Positions 52,331-60,315 of a DNA stretch of 64,000 nucleotides are shown here, in pieces. The stretch covers positions 248,001-312,000 of the forward strand of contig NZ_CP182357.1 of NCBI RefSeq assembly GCF_048571275.1, written 5' to 3'. A program made the position numbers and the translations under genes. Position 1 is the stretch's first letter. Every line of letters begins with the position of its first letter. The notes below the pieces were generated by a model. That model was given only the letters and a program-made list of their open reading frames with translations. It ran no database searches and was not told the DNA's origin. The stretch comes from Marinarcus sediminis (lineage in GTDB: Bacteria; Campylobacterota; Campylobacteria; Campylobacterales; Arcobacteraceae).

Positions 52331-52769
52331 AATTTGGCCCTTCTTTCATTCTCTCTTCTTTTAAATCCATGAGAACTTTTAATTGTGCTTTTTGTTTTGC
52401 GGTTAAAATATCATAAATTTGAGCAATTGTTTCTGCTCTTGATTTTATCATATTTTCTCTTTGGTGCTGTGCCATTTTGATATATTTTGCTTTATCAAAA
52501 CCATCATTTGTAAATGCCTCATATCGTGAAGGCATATTTTTTCTGCTTTCACGCATAATTTTTTGAACATCGGTTTGTTGCGCTTGAGTTAATGTGATTT
52601 TATTCAACATTCGCATAAACCCGTGTGAAGATTTGCCCATTTTCATTGAGCAGCCATTTTGTTGCATCATCATTTTTTGACCTTGCATGGGTTGCATTTG
52701 TGCACTGAGTGAAATTGTCAAACAAGAGGCTAAAAGCACACTTGATAAGATTTTTGTTTGTAGTTTCAT
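52302..52769 (-). CDS. Spy/CpxP-like periplasmic protein
   Basis: 155 residues: a signal peptide (about 1-23), a Met/Gln/Lys-rich segment, and a helical domain with two LTxxQ-type repeats (LTQAQQTDVQKIM and LTAKQKAQLKVLM). Spy and CpxP carry such motifs and bind unfolded proteins or control the Cpx kinase. It is the first gene before an OmpR-type regulator and kinase, the arrangement expected of a CpxP-like modulator. Met-rich region could also bind copper. Similarity to Spy is by motif only. Confidence 0.75.
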   Translation of the reverse strand: MKLQTKILSSVLLASCLTISLSAQMQPMQGQKMMMQQNGCSMKMGKSSHGFMRMLNKITLTQAQQTDVQKIMRESRKNMPSRYEAFTNDGFDKAKYIKMAQHQRENMIKSRAETIAQIYDILTAKQKAQLKVLMDLKEERMKEGPNFDQNCYGRR

Positions 52770-52797
52770 AATAGACTCCTTAAATTGTCATACTGAA

Positions 52798-52803
52798 ATT
52801 ATA
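52798..52803 (-). promoter_or_regulatory. Candidate -10 box for the Spy-like/two-component operon
   Basis: TATAAT on the minus strand 29 bases before the Spy-like ATG, in the 88-base gap after mfd. AAGGAG is present before the ATG. No clear -35. Confidence 0.4.
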
Positions 52804-52857
52804 AGGGATCCATATAAACCATTTTTAAATCGAATATTAACGCAATCTAAACAGAAG

Positions 52858-55833
52858 TTATTTTATGTTACGCAGATACTTTAACGCCGTGGCAATAATG
52901 TCATCGTCATCTTTACTTGGAGATTTTATGGTCTCTTTGGTTTCATCTTCTTTGACAAAAGTGATGTTCATTTCATAACTTGACACCGTTTTTATTTTTT
53001 TATTCATGGCAAAAATTTTAATTAAAATCAACTCAATAAACTGTTTGGTTGGAGTATCTGGTCGTCCAAATCGGTCTTCCATCTCCTCTTCAATGGCATA
53101 CACCTCTTCATTGTGTAAAGCTTTACTCAATCGTCGGTAAAGTTCCAGTCGAACCCTGTCTTCGGTGATATAATCACTGCTGATATACGCACTGATGGCA
53201 AGTTTTATATCCACACTTTTATGTTGTGTTTTGGTATCACCACTCAAACTGGCCAACGCATCTTCAAGCATTTTGAGATACAAACCATAACCAATTTGTT
53301 TGATATGTCCACTTTGAGCTTCTCCAATAATATTTCCACCCCCACGAATTTCTAAATCTTGGTGTGCCAATGCTGTTCCACTTCCTAAGTATGAATTGGA
53401 TTCTAAAGCCACCAGTCGTTTGATGGCATCGGGAGTGATTCGTTTTTTATCTTCAACCACAAAATAACAAAATCCCTCTTTGCTTCCTCGACCGACTCGT
53501 CCTCTTAATTGGTGTAAATCGGCAATTCCAAATCGATCTGCCCCATCAATGATAATGGTATTGGCCTTAGGCAAATGAAGCCCTGATTCCACAATAGAAG
53601 TTGCCAATAAAATATCAAAATTTCCCTCTTCAAAATCGTACAAAATCTTTTCAGCATGCGCAGGTGTTACTTGGGAGTGAATTACCTCTATTTTAATGTT
53701 GGGCAATAACTCTTGTAAATCTTTTCGTTTGGCTTCAATGGAAGCGATGTTATTGTGCACATAAAAGAGTTGCCCGCCTCTTCTTTTCTCTCTTAAAATA
53801 ATCTCTTTAATGAGTTTATCGCTGTGCTCTTTAACAAATGTTCGCACACCCAATCTTTGACTTGGAGGGGTTAAAAGTGAACTCATTCCTTTGAGTTTTG
53901 AAAGCGCAAGATTGAGCGTTCGTGGAATTGGCGTGGCGCTCATTGAAAAAATGTGCACATCTTCTCGTAAGTTTTTGAGTTTCTCTTTTTGTTTGACGCC
54001 AAATTTATGCTCTTCATCAATAATAACCAATGCCAAATCATGGGTTTGCACTTCAAGTAAGGAGTGTGTTCCTACAACCAAATCATACGTACCATCGGCC
54101 AAACCTTTTTTGATATGCGCTTTGTCTTTGGCACTTGTTTTTCCATCAAGTTTGGCCATTTTGATTCCCAATGGCTCAAATCGTTTTTTCATTCCACTGT
54201 AGTGTTGATTGGTCAACAATGACGTAGGACAAACAAAAAGGACTTGATGTCCGTTTAAAAAGGTTGCTACAATTCCATTCATGGCAATTTCTGTTTTACC
54301 AAAGCCCACATCTCCACTTAAGAGTCTGTCCATAACTCGACCACTGCTTAAATCTGCAAACATCTCTTTGATTGAACGATTTTGGTCTTTGGTGTATTCA
54401 AAGCCCGCATTGTGTCTGAATGCATTGAGCTGTTCACTGCTGACATCGTATTGAATTCCATTGACAAGTTCTCTAGCAGCTGCAAGTTTGATAATGTCAT
54501 TGGCAATGGCAAAAAGCCGCTCTTTAACTTTGGATTTAAGTTTGGCAAAACTTCCTTTCCCCAACTTATCCAACATCGCATAACTTGAACCATCGGCCAC
54601 ATAACGGTCAATAATATCAATGTTTTCAACAGGAATAAGCAGTTTGTCATCGTTGGCGTAAAGCAAAATCACAAAATCTCTTTTAGCGCCCATTACAACA
54701 ACGGGTTCTATGCCTTTAAATTGTCCAATTCCATACTCTTCATGTACAACATAATCGCCCACTTGAAGTTCATCAAGTACAAGTTTTACCCGTTTTTTTC
54801 GTCTTTTTTTAACCTCTTTGTTGAGTGAAATAATCACTTCATCATCACTGACAAGATTAATCATATACTCTTTAAAAACGTAATTGATTTTTTTACTGCT
54901 TAACTCTAAATCAAAGGCTTTAACTTTGGCTTCAGTTGCACTGATAATAGTAAACTTTTTGCCCTCATGAAAAGTTAAAAACTCTTTGACATTTGTAGGT
55001 GCAATTGGGGCATACGTTGTACTTCTTGGAATTTGAAGCGTGAGTAAAAACTTCTCTTTTGTAACCCTTTTTTCTTCAAAAATATAGGCTTCATCCAGTT
55101 CACTTAACGCTTCAGAAGTGATATATGAGTTGAGTCTTTGAGGTAAATATTCCCCCAATTCATCCAAATACCAAAACCCTAAAGAGTGAATGTCTTGAAT
55201 AAACGCATCGGTTTTAACCGTTTGAATTTCATCGTTGATTTTTTCAAAACTTTCGGCATTTAACGCCAAAAAAGCTGGACTGATTTTAAAACTCTCCAGC
55301 TCCTCTTTGTTTGATTTTTGATCTTCAATATCAAAGTGTCGAATGCTCTCAATTTCATCATCAAAAAGTGATATTCGATACCCCATCTCACTTCCAAGCG
55401 GACAGATATCAATAATGTCTCCACGGATTGAAACTTCCCCTTCACTTGTTACAATATCGACAAAATAGTATCCCCAATTGTAAAGCTTACTTTTAAACTC
55501 TTCAAGGTTGAGAGTTTGTGCAAAACTGATTTCAAAGCTGTCAAAACACTCTTGTTTTGGCATAGCAAAACTGATAGTACGAATGGGAGCAATGAGGATT
55601 TTATTCTGTTTTTTATAAGCATAATAGTCATTGAGTGTTTTGGTAATATCTTGCAATTCATCACTAAAAGCCAACAAATCATCACCAAAGTTGGCTCTGA
55701 AATCGGGCAGTGTAAAGGGGTGTAAATTGTGATACGCTACAACATCTTGTGCCATTTGTGCTTGTTTGTCATCATTGACAATGAGCAGTTGGCAATCGTT
55801 TTTACTCTTAAAAAAGCTGAAAAGATTTTGCAT
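52858..55833 (-). CDS. mfd: Transcription-repair coupling factor Mfd
   Basis: 991 residues, somewhat shorter than E. coli Mfd (1148) as often in this phylum. It displaces stalled RNA polymerase and recruits nucleotide excision repair. N-terminal UvrB-like module; RNA polymerase-interacting region with DYVVHEEYGIGQFKGIEP (about 360-380); SF2 motor with Walker A SGDVGFGKTEIA (about 500-512), DEEH motif VIIDEEHKFG, motif SATPIPRTL and LRGRVGRGSKEG; C-terminal TRCF domain. It is 1 base beyond the neighbouring small gene's stop. Confidence 0.97.
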   Translation of the reverse strand: MQNLFSFFKSKNDCQLLIVNDDKQAQMAQDVVAYHNLHPFTLPDFRANFGDDLLAFSDELQDITKTLNDYYAYKKQNKILIAPIRTISFAMPKQECFDSFEISFAQTLNLEEFKSKLYNWGYYFVDIVTSEGEVSIRGDIIDICPLGSEMGYRISLFDDEIESIRHFDIEDQKSNKEELESFKISPAFLALNAESFEKINDEIQTVKTDAFIQDIHSLGFWYLDELGEYLPQRLNSYITSEALSELDEAYIFEEKRVTKEKFLLTLQIPRSTTYAPIAPTNVKEFLTFHEGKKFTIISATEAKVKAFDLELSSKKINYVFKEYMINLVSDDEVIISLNKEVKKRRKKRVKLVLDELQVGDYVVHEEYGIGQFKGIEPVVVMGAKRDFVILLYANDDKLLIPVENIDIIDRYVADGSSYAMLDKLGKGSFAKLKSKVKERLFAIANDIIKLAAARELVNGIQYDVSSEQLNAFRHNAGFEYTKDQNRSIKEMFADLSSGRVMDRLLSGDVGFGKTEIAMNGIVATFLNGHQVLFVCPTSLLTNQHYSGMKKRFEPLGIKMAKLDGKTSAKDKAHIKKGLADGTYDLVVGTHSLLEVQTHDLALVIIDEEHKFGVKQKEKLKNLREDVHIFSMSATPIPRTLNLALSKLKGMSSLLTPPSQRLGVRTFVKEHSDKLIKEIILREKRRGGQLFYVHNNIASIEAKRKDLQELLPNIKIEVIHSQVTPAHAEKILYDFEEGNFDILLATSIVESGLHLPKANTIIIDGADRFGIADLHQLRGRVGRGSKEGFCYFVVEDKKRITPDAIKRLVALESNSYLGSGTALAHQDLEIRGGGNIIGEAQSGHIKQIGYGLYLKMLEDALASLSGDTKTQHKSVDIKLAISAYISSDYITEDRVRLELYRRLSKALHNEEVYAIEEEMEDRFGRPDTPTKQFIELILIKIFAMNKKIKTVSSYEMNITFVKEDETKETIKSPSKDDDDIIATALKYLRNIK

Positions 55834-56120
55834 TATTGGGCAACTTCAAAGTCGTTGGTTGTTTTATCAAATTTAAATGCTTGAAACGGCAATTCATCGA
55901 GTTGAAAAATCAATTTGCACGACTTAAAAGAGGTTTTCGACAATCCCACTTTAACCACTTCTAAAATATACGCTTTGGTTGAAAACGTTGTACTTGTTGA
56001 GTTTCCCGTATAAACCAACTCTTCACCTTCAACGGCAATGAATCCCTCTTTTACTAAATGTTTATTAAAAATTTCTTTATTTTCAAGGCCAACTGCCTCT
56101 ATGACTAATAATACGTCCAA
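55833..56120 (-). CDS. Hypothetical protein upstream of mfd
   Basis: 95 residues, starting with TTG that has an AAGGA site 6 bases upstream. No known domain recognised; mostly beta-strand-like with a C-terminal QLDELPFQAFKF segment. It shares one base with mfd and lies 9 bases after the DUF445 gene, so it is probably co-transcribed with mfd. Function unknown. Confidence 0.7.
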   Translation of the reverse strand: MDVLLVIEAVGLENKEIFNKHLVKEGFIAVEGEELVYTGNSTSTTFSTKAYILEVVKVGLSKTSFKSCKLIFQLDELPFQAFKFDKTTNDFEVAQ

Positions 56121-56129
56121 ACTCTTTCC

Positions 56130-56837
56130 TTACATTACTAACGTGCTGATTAATCCAATAATCCCACCAAAAAATGCCCCCCAAACGACCAACCAACCTA
56201 AATGTTCTTTTATCATTTTTTGCACAATTTCTTTGACCATTTTAGGCGTGAGTTCATCCAGTCGTTTATTGACAATTGAACTGACTTTTTCAAAAATATC
56301 ATCACTGACATTTGAACTGCCTAGGCTTTCATGCAAAGCTTGTTGAAAAGAGTCATTTTGCGATATTTTCACAATTGCACTTTGCAATTTATGAATAAAC
56401 GGTTCTCGTAAAGGCTCTAAGGCTGCAACTCCACCAAACATTCCAAGCATTCCACCAAAAGGGGATTGAATGACTGCTTCTTTGAGTGATTCAAAGGCTG
56501 GTGTGAAATCGGTTTTTTCTAAAATAGGCGTCATGTTAAAGTGCGATTTTTTTGAAGTGACTTCTTCTTCAAAAAAACGTTGAAGATTCTCTTTGGTAAA
56601 AAACTCATTCATCATTAAATTATGAATCCCCTCTTTAAATTGAGTGAATCGGTTCTCTACCACACCACTTCCATAAAAAAAAGGCACTTTTTCAAACAAC
56701 ATATGAATGGCAATGGCGTTGGTTAATGCACCACTTAGTGCAAAAAGTCCAATCATATAAAGAGCTTCATTGTGCAGCATAAACCCAACGATTGCTAAAA
56801 TCAGTGCTAAAAAATTCGATACGATTGATTTATTCAT
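56130..56837 (-). CDS. DUF445-family membrane protein
   Basis: 235 residues with helices near both ends (about 7-45 and 212-233). The central segment ALTNAIAIHMLFEKVPFFYGSGVVENRF is the DUF445 signature. Function of DUF445 is not established; homologues have been linked to membrane organisation, but not firmly. The gene is divergent from the OlsF-like gene and precedes the hypothetical/mfd pair. Confidence 0.85.
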   Translation of the reverse strand: MNKSIVSNFLALILAIVGFMLHNEALYMIGLFALSGALTNAIAIHMLFEKVPFFYGSGVVENRFTQFKEGIHNLMMNEFFTKENLQRFFEEEVTSKKSHFNMTPILEKTDFTPAFESLKEAVIQSPFGGMLGMFGGVAALEPLREPFIHKLQSAIVKISQNDSFQQALHESLGSSNVSDDIFEKVSSIVNKRLDELTPKMVKEIVQKMIKEHLGWLVVWGAFFGGIIGLISTLVM

Positions 56838-56968
56838 GGTTATCCTCTGTATTTTTATAAACGCGATTTTAACATAAAGAAACTAATGATTTAACAAGCC
56901 TTGATACAAAGTAACTTGTTTGTAACCAATATTCTATAGAATTTTTGAAATTTAAGGACAAAACACCA

Positions 56969-58696
56969 ATGATAGATGTAGAAAAAGAGATATTAAAAAA
57001 ATTTCCTGCTTTGCAAAAAGACAGTTCGGTATTAAAAAAATCACTGCTGAAAATAGCCAAAAAGATAGTTCATGAAGATACTATTAATACCTTTTTAGTA
57101 GAAAATGCCCACTTAAAAGGGTTTGAATTTATTGATGCGGTGTTAGAATATTTTGATTTTGATTATATTGTTTCAAGCAATGATTTAGAAAACATCCCCA
57201 CAACAGGAAAAGTCGTTATCATTGCCAATCACCCTTTAGGTGGCTTAGATGCTTTATGTCTTTTAAAAATGATCAGTCAAGTCAGAAAAGATGTCAAAAT
57301 CATTGCCAATGATTTTTTAGCAGGATTTGACGCACTAAAATCACTCTTTATTCCTATTGATAACTATAAACTCAAACAATCAAAATCAGATATTAAAACC
57401 ATTTATGAAGCACTGAATAATGAAGAAGCCATCATTATATTCCCAGCAGGGGAAGTGAGTCGCGTTGGAGCAAAAGGGGTCAAAGATCCCGTATGGAATA
57501 AAGGGTTTTTAAACTTTGCCATTAACTCAAATGCACCTATTTTGCCTATTCTTGTTGATGGGAAAAACTCTAAAACTTTTTACACCATTTCCGTGATTAA
57601 CAAAACATTCTCAACGCTGCTTTTATCGCATGAAATGTTCAATAAAAAATCAAAAAACCTGCACATGAAAGTGGGTGAAATTATTCCCAATGAGTTTATT
57701 GCACCTAAAGGTTTAGAGAAAAAACATTTGATCAATTTGTATAAAAAACATCTCTATTCTCTTAAAAAGAGCAGAAAATCTTTTTTTGTCACGCAAAAAG
57801 CCATTGCCCGACCGCAAGATCGGCGATTAATTAAAGAAGAACTCAAAGCTTCACAACTCATAGGTCAAACCAATGATGGCAAAAAAATCTATTTGTATGA
57901 CTACAAAGATGACTCTATTGTCTTAAAAGAGTTGGGACGATTAAGAGAGATCAGTTTTAGAAAAGTGGGGGAAGGGGTCAATAAAAAAAGAGATACCGAC
58001 AAATATGACATCTACTATCGGCACATTATCCTTTGGGATGAAGATGAGCTTGAAATCGTGGGAGCATACCGAATTGGAGAGAGCAATTTCATACGAGAGT
58101 CTTTAGGAATTGATGGTTTTTATTCCAATACCCTTTTTAAATTCAATGAAAAATTTTTGCCTAAACTTGAAAATTCAATCGAATTGGGAAGAAGTTTTGT
58201 GCAACCAAAATATTGGGGTACACGAGCCTTGGACTACTTATGGTATGGAATTGGTGCATATTTAAAAAGCAATCCTCATATTCAATATATGTTTGGACCA
58301 GTGAGTTTAAGCAGTAACTACCCTAAAACAGCCAAAGATTTGATTGTATTTTACTACACGCACTACTATCAAAATAATGAAAAACTCGTATCTCCTATGC
58401 AACCGTATCAATACACCAACTCCGTGGTGGATTTACAAGAACTTTTCTCTTTAGACAATGCCAAAAAAGATTTTAAAAACCTCAAATTTGCTTTGTCAAA
58501 TATGCAAGTGACGGTTCCAACTCTATATAAACAGTACAGTGAATTGTGTGAAGAGAATGGCATTAAGTTTTTAGGTTTTAACGTTGATGCTTCCTTTTCA
58601 GATTGCATTGATGGTTTTATTATTGTAGATATAGCAAAAATAAAAATGGCACAAAAAGAGCGTTATATTGAGAATTCAAAAGGTAAAAAAGAGTAA
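56969..58696 (+). CDS. OlsF-like bifunctional acyltransferase (PlsC-type plus GNAT-type)
   Basis: 575 residues with two acyltransferase modules. The N-terminal one is PlsC/LPLAT-like, with NHPLGGLD at 87-94 and the conserved IFPAGEVSR segment near 160. The C-terminal module (about 300-540) resembles OlsB-type N-acyltransferases, with LGRSFVQPKYWG. OlsF proteins of other bacteria make ornithine lipids by two successive acylations, so aminolipid synthesis is likely. The ATG at 56969 has AAGGA 10 bases upstream; an in-frame TTG at 56945 adds 8 residues. The product is convergent with the antiporter and ends in a terminator whose loop is its stop codon. Confidence 0.82.
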   Translation: MIDVEKEILKKFPALQKDSSVLKKSLLKIAKKIVHEDTINTFLVENAHLKGFEFIDAVLEYFDFDYIVSSNDLENIPTTGKVVIIANHPLGGLDALCLLKMISQVRKDVKIIANDFLAGFDALKSLFIPIDNYKLKQSKSDIKTIYEALNNEEAIIIFPAGEVSRVGAKGVKDPVWNKGFLNFAINSNAPILPILVDGKNSKTFYTISVINKTFSTLLLSHEMFNKKSKNLHMKVGEIIPNEFIAPKGLEKKHLINLYKKHLYSLKKSRKSFFVTQKAIARPQDRRLIKEELKASQLIGQTNDGKKIYLYDYKDDSIVLKELGRLREISFRKVGEGVNKKRDTDKYDIYYRHIILWDEDELEIVGAYRIGESNFIRESLGIDGFYSNTLFKFNEKFLPKLENSIELGRSFVQPKYWGTRALDYLWYGIGAYLKSNPHIQYMFGPVSLSSNYPKTAKDLIVFYYTHYYQNNEKLVSPMQPYQYTNSVVDLQELFSLDNAKKDFKNLKFALSNMQVTVPTLYKQYSELCEENGIKFLGFNVDASFSDCIDGFIIVDIAKIKMAQKERYIENSKGKKE

Positions 58697-58712
58697 CTCT
58701 TTTTTGCCTTTT
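58678..58712. terminator. Bidirectional terminator formed by two gene ends
   Basis: Sixteen-pair stem (AAAAGGTAAAAAAGAG / CTCTTTTTTGCCTTTT, one T-G pair) whose 3-base loop is the TAA stop codon of the OlsF-like gene. The other side reaches the antiporter stop. A/T flanks serve both directions. Confidence 0.85.
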
Positions 58713-60315
58713 ATATCTCCCTAATCTCTTTAACCAATGCTTTTGCCACTTCAGAGTTTTGCACGACAATATGTTTTAAATGAAGTGGACTTAATGCCTC
58801 TTTCTCTTCACATTTAATCACTTTTACAATGGTCTTAATATTTTTTGTCAAATCATTAATGACTTCACAAATCAAATGAAGTTTTTCAGGGTTGTCAATC
58901 GCCACAATAATCGCCGATGCCCGTTTGATTTTAACCGACTCCAAAATGTGTTTATGTGCCGCGTTTCCAAATAAAATGGGTTCACCTTGTTGTTGTCCCA
59001 CTTCAAAATATTTCAAATTGTGTTCAATAATAAAATACTCTTTTTCATCTTTTTTAAGCTCTTTGACAACCTCTTGTCCCAAATTCCCATATCCTAAAAC
59101 AATAATATGATTTTTGGTATCGTGTTCAACTTGTAAGGCATTGCATACCATCATACTGTCTTCTGGCACCAAACTTGCTGCAATTCTTGAAAGATTTTTA
59201 AGCACGATGGGCGTTAAGATCATTGAAAGTACAATCGTTACAATCAACACTTGCGAATAGATGGGACTGATAAGATGATTGTTTCGGGCAAGTTCTAAAA
59301 CTGCCAATGAAAACTCTCCAATTTGTACCAAAGACAAAGCCGTTTTAAAAGCGACTCTTTTGGTGTCATCGACTCGAACAATGGCATAAATAATGACGTA
59401 TTTTAAGCCAATAAGTACGGGCAATAAAATTACAATGGTGAAAAAATATTGTGCAATAATGGCAAAATTGATTTGCATTCCCACTGTAATAAAAAAGACA
59501 CCCAAAAGCAAATTTCTAAAAGGAGTCAAATCGGCTTCAACTTGGTGTTTGAACTTGGTTTCAGAAATCATCATCCCCGCAACAAAAGCTCCAAGTGAGT
59601 AGGAAAAGCCAAAATAGTGGGCAATATACGAAGCACCAATGGCTATAAATAAAACCGATCCCACAAACAATTCATCCGATTTTGATTTACTGACGTGTTC
59701 AAAAAAGGGCTCTAAAAGATATTTCCCCACTAAAAAAAGAATAGTAATCAAAGCAAATGCAGCAATGGTCGTTTGAAAAATCAAATGAACAACCGATTCT
59801 CCACTCGAAGCAGTAAAAATTGTAATCATCAATAAAATAGGGATGACCGCAATGTCTTGCATGATCAATATCCCAAGCACTCTTCGTCCGTAAGGTTTAC
59901 TGATTTCGCGTGTTTCATTGAATGTTTTTAAAACAATGGCTGTTGAAGACAAGGACAAAGCTGTTCCTAAAACCATGGAGGTTTTAAAATCAAAACCTAA
60001 AACATAATAACTGATAAAATAGACAAAAAGAGTGGTCACCGCAATTTGAAGTGTTCCTGTTAAAAAAACTTCTTTTTTCATTCTCATTAAAGAGTCAAAA
60101 GAGAACTCCAAACCAATGGTAAACATTAAAAAAACAATACCAAACTCTGCAATCTCTTTTAATTCATGATTATCTACAGCTTCATGAAGACCAAACGCAT
60201 AGGTAATAATAGTACCTGTAACAATGTAACCAATGATAGTAGGCAAGTGTAATTTTTTTAATAATAAATTGACAACAATCGATATAAAAATAGTTGCAAC
60301 AATAATTCCTAACAT
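58711..60315 (-). CDS. KefB/KefC-type cation:proton antiporter with TrkA-N domain
   Basis: 534 residues: an N-terminal CPA2 antiporter domain with about 12 membrane helices and a C-terminal cytosolic TrkA-N domain starting HIIVLGYGNLGQEV (about 412-425). Conserved segments include GYIVTGTII and the LGTALSLSSTAIVLK motif typical of monovalent cation/proton antiporter-2 proteins. K+ or Na+ export under stress is the likely role; the ion is not identifiable from sequence. It adjoins the primase-helicase gene with no gap. Confidence 0.9.
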   Translation of the reverse strand: MLGIIVATIFISIVVNLLLKKLHLPTIIGYIVTGTIITYAFGLHEAVDNHELKEIAEFGIVFLMFTIGLEFSFDSLMRMKKEVFLTGTLQIAVTTLFVYFISYYVLGFDFKTSMVLGTALSLSSTAIVLKTFNETREISKPYGRRVLGILIMQDIAVIPILLMITIFTASSGESVVHLIFQTTIAAFALITILFLVGKYLLEPFFEHVSKSKSDELFVGSVLFIAIGASYIAHYFGFSYSLGAFVAGMMISETKFKHQVEADLTPFRNLLLGVFFITVGMQINFAIIAQYFFTIVILLPVLIGLKYVIIYAIVRVDDTKRVAFKTALSLVQIGEFSLAVLELARNNHLISPIYSQVLIVTIVLSMILTPIVLKNLSRIAASLVPEDSMMVCNALQVEHDTKNHIIVLGYGNLGQEVVKELKKDEKEYFIIEHNLKYFEVGQQQGEPILFGNAAHKHILESVKIKRASAIIVAIDNPEKLHLICEVINDLTKNIKTIVKVIKCEEKEALSPLHLKHIVVQNSEVAKALVKEIREI

